Assembly (NCBI GenBank): GCA_964600165.1
Contig: CAZRIP010000134.1
Coordinates: 1-8,546, forward strand
Reading direction: 5' to 3'
DNA from: CAZRIP01 sp964600165
Lineage (GTDB): Bacteria > Elusimicrobiota > Elusimicrobia > UBA1565 > UBA9628
Length of the DNA stretch: 8,546 nucleotides
The position numbers and the translations under genes are program-made. Positions 5,743 to 8,546 of the stretch are shown here, piece after piece. Position 1 is the stretch's first letter; the number at the start of each line of letters is the position of its first letter. The notes under the pieces were generated by a model. That model had not been told where the DNA came from and searched no databases. It saw only the letters and a list, made by a program, of their open reading frames with translations.

Positions 5743-7163
5743 CAGAATCGCCGGCGCTTGTATTGCCCGAAGACGTCGTTGCGCCACTGCACGGGCTCGT
5801 TGGTCCGCGGCTGGGCTCGCGGCGGCGCGCCCGCGGCGGCCGGAGCGCCGCGGCGGGCGAATGAAGCCAGATCGACGCCCGTGTTGTTCGAGCCGGAGAA
5901 CTTGAGGTCCGCGGGGATCTCGCCGTTGACGAACATCAGCGGCGCGGAGGAATCGTTGCCGGAAAGGTCGCTGTCGTAGAGCTTGAGCGCCCCCGATCCG
6001 TAGAAGCCGACGGCGCAGCGGTTGCGGCGCAGCCGCGAGCGCCGGACCTCCACGGTCGAGGCGTCGTGGCGGATCGCGCAGTTCTTGTTGAACTCGAGGG
6101 TCGCGTCGTCGAGCGTGACGTCGGACTGATTCGCGATGACGGCCGCGCCCGCGCTGCCGCGGATCGAGACTCTCGTCGCCGTGATCTTCGCCTTCTGCGC
6201 GTAGAGGCCCACCGGCGAAGTCCCGCCGAGATCGAATTTCGCGTCGCGCACGGTCGCCTGCGCGCCGTAAAACGCGAAGACCCCGCCGCCGTTGGGCGCC
6301 GAGAGCTTGAAGTCGCATGAGTCGATCGTCGCGCGGGCCTGGCCCTCGAGATTGATCGCCCGCTCGCTGTCGTGGAACTTGGTCCTCGAGAGCTGCGCCT
6401 CGACCGGGCCGTTGAGCGCCTTGACGAGGACGCCGGCCTCGGTTCCGGCCACGGAGCAATCGGCCAGCTTGAGCCTGCTGTTCTCCTCGCCGAGCAGCGC
6501 GATGCGCGCCTCCAGCTCGCAGCTCGCCGCGTCGATGGAGCCGGAGACCGCGCGCAGGCCCTGGCCTTGCGGCGCGCGCACGGCCGCGTCGACGAGAGTC
6601 AGGTCCGCCTTGGAGACGGCCACGGCCGTCGCTCCCGCGCCGCCGTTGTTGGAGACGGTGAGATTTTCCAGGCGCGCCCGCCCGCCGGCCACCGCCAGCG
6701 TCAGCGGCCCGACGGAGCTGATCGTGACCGCGCGCCGGTCGGCGCCGAGGCCGCGCAGCGTGATCGACTTGTCGATGACGACCGCCGTCTCCCCGTAAAA
6801 GCCGGGCTTGATCAGCACGACGTCGCCGTCTTGCGCGCTCGCCACGACGTCGGAGATCTTGGCCGAGTCGGCGTCGGGCCCGCCGGCCGCGTCGACGATC
6901 CAGCGCCCGGGCGTGCGCGGCTTGAGGCCCATCGACACGCCGCCCGCCGGAAGCGATTGCGCGGGGGCCGGCGCGGGCGCGGGAGAAAAACGCGACGGGC
7001 CGACCGCGGGCGGCTCCTCCGCCGAAAATATCGGAGAAGCCGGCGCGGCCCCTGCCGCCGCAGTCGCAGGGGCCGCGGGCGCCGCGAGGCGCGCCTTGGC
7101 CATGAACCCGCCCGAAAGCAGCGCCACGAAGGCGAAAACCTGCACCCAGGGGTCTTTAAGCAA
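5742..7163 (-). CDS. Signal-anchored right-handed parallel beta-helix protein BH-A (TTG start)
   Basis: This 473-residue paralogue of BH-B has the same plan: KDPW head (3-6), hydrophobic segment about 8-21, a long Ala/Pro-rich linker about 26-80, the GRWIVDAA block (86-93), DADSAKISDVV, and a PGFY first-coil turn at 120-123. Beta-helix coils of about 22-25 residues run to about 430, followed by an Ala/Pro/Arg-rich tail ending in a basic YKRRRF. Five Cys (215, 236, 283, 362, 383) lie in the coils. No ATG can serve as start without losing the hydrophobic segment; a TTG at 7163 gives an N-terminus aligned with BH-B, so TTG initiation is proposed. It overlaps the end of AAA-A by 8 bases. The substrate is unknown; related folds include carbohydrate-acting enzymes and NosD-like scaffold proteins, but I see no diagnostic active site. 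Confidence 0.82.
   Translation of the reverse strand: MLKDPWVQVFAFVALLSGGFMAKARLAAPAAPATAAAGAAPASPIFSAEEPPAVGPSRFSPAPAPAPAQSLPAGGVSMGLKPRTPGRWIVDAAGGPDADSAKISDVVASAQDGDVVLIKPGFYGETAVVIDKSITLRGLGADRRAVTISSVGPLTLAVAGGRARLENLTVSNNGGAGATAVAVSKADLTLVDAAVRAPQGQGLRAVSGSIDAASCELEARIALLGEENSRLKLADCSVAGTEAGVLVKALNGPVEAQLSRTKFHDSERAINLEGQARATIDSCDFKLSAPNGGGVFAFYGAQATVRDAKFDLGGTSPVGLYAQKAKITATRVSIRGSAGAAVIANQSDVTLDDATLEFNKNCAIRHDASTVEVRRSRLRRNRCAVGFYGSGALKLYDSDLSGNDSSAPLMFVNGEIPADLKFSGSNNTGVDLASFARRGAPAAAGAPPRAQPRTNEPVQWRNDVFGQYKRRRF
6889..6905. repeat. 17-base direct repeat, copy 2 (codes for RWIVDA)
   Basis: Second copy of the repeat at 5546-5562, located at the equivalent position of BH-A, 1343 bases away. 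Confidence 0.7.
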
Positions 7164-8277
7164 TGGTGATCCGGCCGGCGGCGTCGATGTCGAGCCGCAC
7201 GCGGCTCGCGCCGTGGCGGCGCGCCTCCTCGATGCCGGGATCGGTCAGCTGCTGGATGAAGCGCGCGAGCTGGCGCACGCCGTACTCCTTGAACTCGGCG
7301 TTCTTGCGCATCGCCTCGAGCAGGAGCTCCGGCGCGGCGTAGGCGACCTCGATGCCGTACTGCCGCCAGTATTTGGCGAGCTGGAGCAGCGCGACCTCGG
7401 CGACGTAGAGGGGCTTGAGCTCGTCTAAAAGCACGATCTCGTCGAAGCGCGCGAGCAGCGCGCGGTCGAAGCCGGCCTCGCGCGTGAGCGCCTCGCGGGC
7501 GCGACCGGTGCGCGCGGAGGGATCGTTGGTCTGCTCGTAGATCTGGCGCAGGCTCGAGACCCCGGCGTTGCACGTGGCGAAGATCGCGCACGCGCCGAAA
7601 TGGACGGTCTTGCCGGAGCTTTTCTCGCGGCAGCGCGCGGCGTCGAGGACGTCGTAGAGGCAGTGCTGGACGTCGATATGCGCCTTCTCGAGCTCGTCGA
7701 GCAGGATCACGCGGTAAGGGTTGTCGAGGACGGGCCGGGTCAGCGCGCCGCCGACCTCGTAGCCCGGCTGCCCCGGGGGCGGCCCGATCAGCGTGAAGAC
7801 GTCGTTGTGATCTTTGTACTGGTTCATCCGCAGGATGACGGGCTCGCTGTCCGGATAGAGCGCCTTGGACATCAGCTCCGACAGGAACGTCTTGCCGGTG
7901 CCCGTCGGGCCGACTAAAAGAAAAGAGCCGAGCGTGCGATTGGGCGCGGCCAGCCGCAGGCTTTGCTGGATCTTGCGCACGATCAAGTCGATGGCGTCGT
8001 CGTGTCCGCGCACGTTCTCCTTGAGCCAGTCCGAGTAGCGGGTGAGGTCGAGCTCGCGCAGCGCGTCGAAGCGCAGGACGGTCTCCGGGGACTTCTCCCG
8101 ATCCTCCTCGCGCGCGAGATACATCAGCCGCAGCCCGAGCAAAAGCAGGCTCGCCGCGCAGATGAAAGGCAGCAGCTCCGGCGAGCTCTGGGCGAGAGTG
8201 TAGAGGCCTCCCGCGACGCCGCAGAGCGCCATGACCAAGAAGAGCGGATGGATCGAGGCGCCGTCCGACATGATCAT
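7156..8277 (-). CDS. Membrane-tethered single-ring ClpB-type AAA+ ATPase (AAA-A)
   Basis: This 373-residue protein opens with two transmembrane segments (about 11-28 and 36-54) joined by a very short loop, so both ends should be cytoplasmic. The AAA+ module follows: Walker A GPTGTGKT 123-130, Walker B VILLDE 190-195 followed by LEKAH, sensor 1 FATCN ending at Asn237, LARFDE 275-280 with the conserved Arg277, and sensor 2 GVRQL with Arg335. ATP hydrolysis therefore looks intact. The pore loop is altered: the PPGYVGYEEGGQLT-like stretch of ClpB second rings reads PPGQPGYEVGGALT at 167-180, and FRPE is replaced by FDRA at 270-273. The C-terminal small domain closely follows AAA-B (shared AEVALL, APELLL and EAR segments), supporting a paralogous pair. 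The start at 8277 is favoured by GGAAG six bases upstream and an ATGA overlap with the preceding gene. Confidence 0.87.
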   Translation of the reverse strand: MIMSDGASIHPLFLVMALCGVAGGLYTLAQSSPELLPFICAASLLLLGLRLMYLAREEDREKSPETVLRFDALRELDLTRYSDWLKENVRGHDDAIDLIVRKIQQSLRLAAPNRTLGSFLLVGPTGTGKTFLSELMSKALYPDSEPVILRMNQYKDHNDVFTLIGPPPGQPGYEVGGALTRPVLDNPYRVILLDELEKAHIDVQHCLYDVLDAARCREKSSGKTVHFGACAIFATCNAGVSSLRQIYEQTNDPSARTGRAREALTREAGFDRALLARFDEIVLLDELKPLYVAEVALLQLAKYWRQYGIEVAYAAPELLLEAMRKNAEFKEYGVRQLARFIQQLTDPGIEEARRHGASRVRLDIDAAGRITIA

Positions 8278-8546
8278 TGCCCGCTTCCGCGGAACTGCGT
8301 CGTCCAGGCCTCGCTCTGGCCGGCGCCCGAGAGATGCGAGGCGGCCTCCCCTTCGGAGGTCCGGATCGTCAAGCTCGACACGGCCTGCGGCTGCGGCGGC
8401 GGCGCGCCCGTGCCGTCTTTAGCGTAGACCGACCGCGGGCGCGCGAACACGAGGGTCTGCGTGACCGTGTGCGGCTTGCTCGCGTCGATGGGCAAGGTGA
8501 TGGTCTTTAGCTGCGGGCTCGTCGTGATCCGCAAGAGGGGGACTCC
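8274..8546 (-). CDS. C-terminal part of an unrecognised protein, cut by the window edge
   Basis: The frame is open to the right edge of the window, so only the last 90 codons are present; a TTG at 8534 is in frame but nothing suggests it is a start. The visible part alternates short Thr/Val/Ile-rich strands with Pro/Gly turns, includes a GAPPPQPQ linker-like run, and ends in a Ser/Gly/Gln-rich tail. This looks beta-rich and possibly surface or periplasmic, but I do not recognise a family. Its TGA overlaps the AAA-A ATG in ATGA, so it belongs to the same transcript and is the most upstream visible member of the operon; the promoter must lie outside the window. Confidence 0.7.
   Translation of the reverse strand, partial: GVPLLRITTSPQLKTITLPIDASKPHTVTQTLVFARPRSVYAKDGTGAPPPQPQAVSSLTIRTSEGEAASHLSGAGQSEAWTTQFRGSGQ
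8284..8288 (-). promoter_or_regulatory. Shine-Dalgarno site of AAA-A
   Basis: GGAAG on the minus strand, 6 bases before the ATG at 8277, inside the end of the preceding gene. It favours the first ATG over the in-frame second ATG at 8271, which would be 12 bases away. Confidence 0.5.

Noticed and set aside
4222..5979. Long plus-strand open frame (585 codons) opposite BH-B and AAA-B
   Set aside because: Composition is Arg/Gly/Asp/Val-rich without motifs, and it is antisense to genes with clear domains; GC-rich codon bias opens such frames.
5743..6459. Upstream extension of the BH-B frame to about 689 residues
   Set aside because: The extra part is an out-of-frame reading of BH-A and is Arg-rich; the ATG at 5742 matches the BH-A head and gives a TGATG junction.
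4390..7163. BH-A and BH-B as pectate lyases or other defined polysaccharide enzymes
   Set aside because: Fold-level repeats are clear but I could not identify the calcium-binding Asp and catalytic Arg/Lys sets of those families, so no enzyme name is given.

Overview
The window is GC-rich, gene-dense bacterial DNA: seven genes, two of them cut by the window edges, fill almost all of it. No rRNA, tRNA, CRISPR array, insertion sequence or phage gene is visible, and no gene-free stretch reaches 300 bases. Signal-anchored proteins, a eukaryotic-like Ser/Thr kinase and many Ala/Arg/Gly/Pro codons suggest a free-living, GC-rich, Gram-negative-type bacterium. The style recalls Elusimicrobiota or another deep-branching phylum, but this is an impression and no marker gene is present to prove it.

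Left part (1-1529): the 3' part of a plus-strand gene with an HELRH (HExxH) metalloprotease-type motif runs head-on into a minus-strand membrane enzyme of the sphingomyelin-synthase-like PAP2 class (SGHT and HYTVDV motifs, N-terminal coiled coil). Their stop codons overlap in one CTAG.

Middle (1530-3364): a 47-base divergent spacer separates the PAP2 gene from a plus-strand Ser/Thr kinase gene. The kinase has an unusual layout: signal peptide, exported helical-repeat region, one membrane span, then a complete C-terminal kinase domain. Its stop again overlaps, in a CTAG, the stop of the opposing operon.

Right part (3361-8546, all minus strand): a tightly packed operon. In transcription order it holds the end of an unrecognised gene, a membrane-tethered ClpB-type AAA+ ATPase (AAA-A), two signal-anchored parallel beta-helix proteins (BH-A, BH-B), and a soluble ClpB-type AAA+ ATPase (AAA-B). 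The junctions are an ATGA overlap, an 8-base overlap, a TGATG overlap and a 15-base gap, which suggests coupled translation. Both AAA+ proteins are single-ring modules without the N-terminal domain or first ring of ClpA/ClpB, and both pairs look like paralogues.

The most interesting object is this AAA-BH-BH-AAA cassette. I know of no named system with this composition. A reasonable inference is a membrane-associated, ATP-driven remodelling machine in which one ATPase keeps a canonical substrate-gripping pore loop, the other has lost it and sits in the membrane, and the twin beta-helix proteins are the clients or scaffold. Which side of the membrane the beta-helices occupy is uncertain. A functional link to the neighbouring kinase, PAP2 enzyme and metalloprotease is suggested only by proximity.
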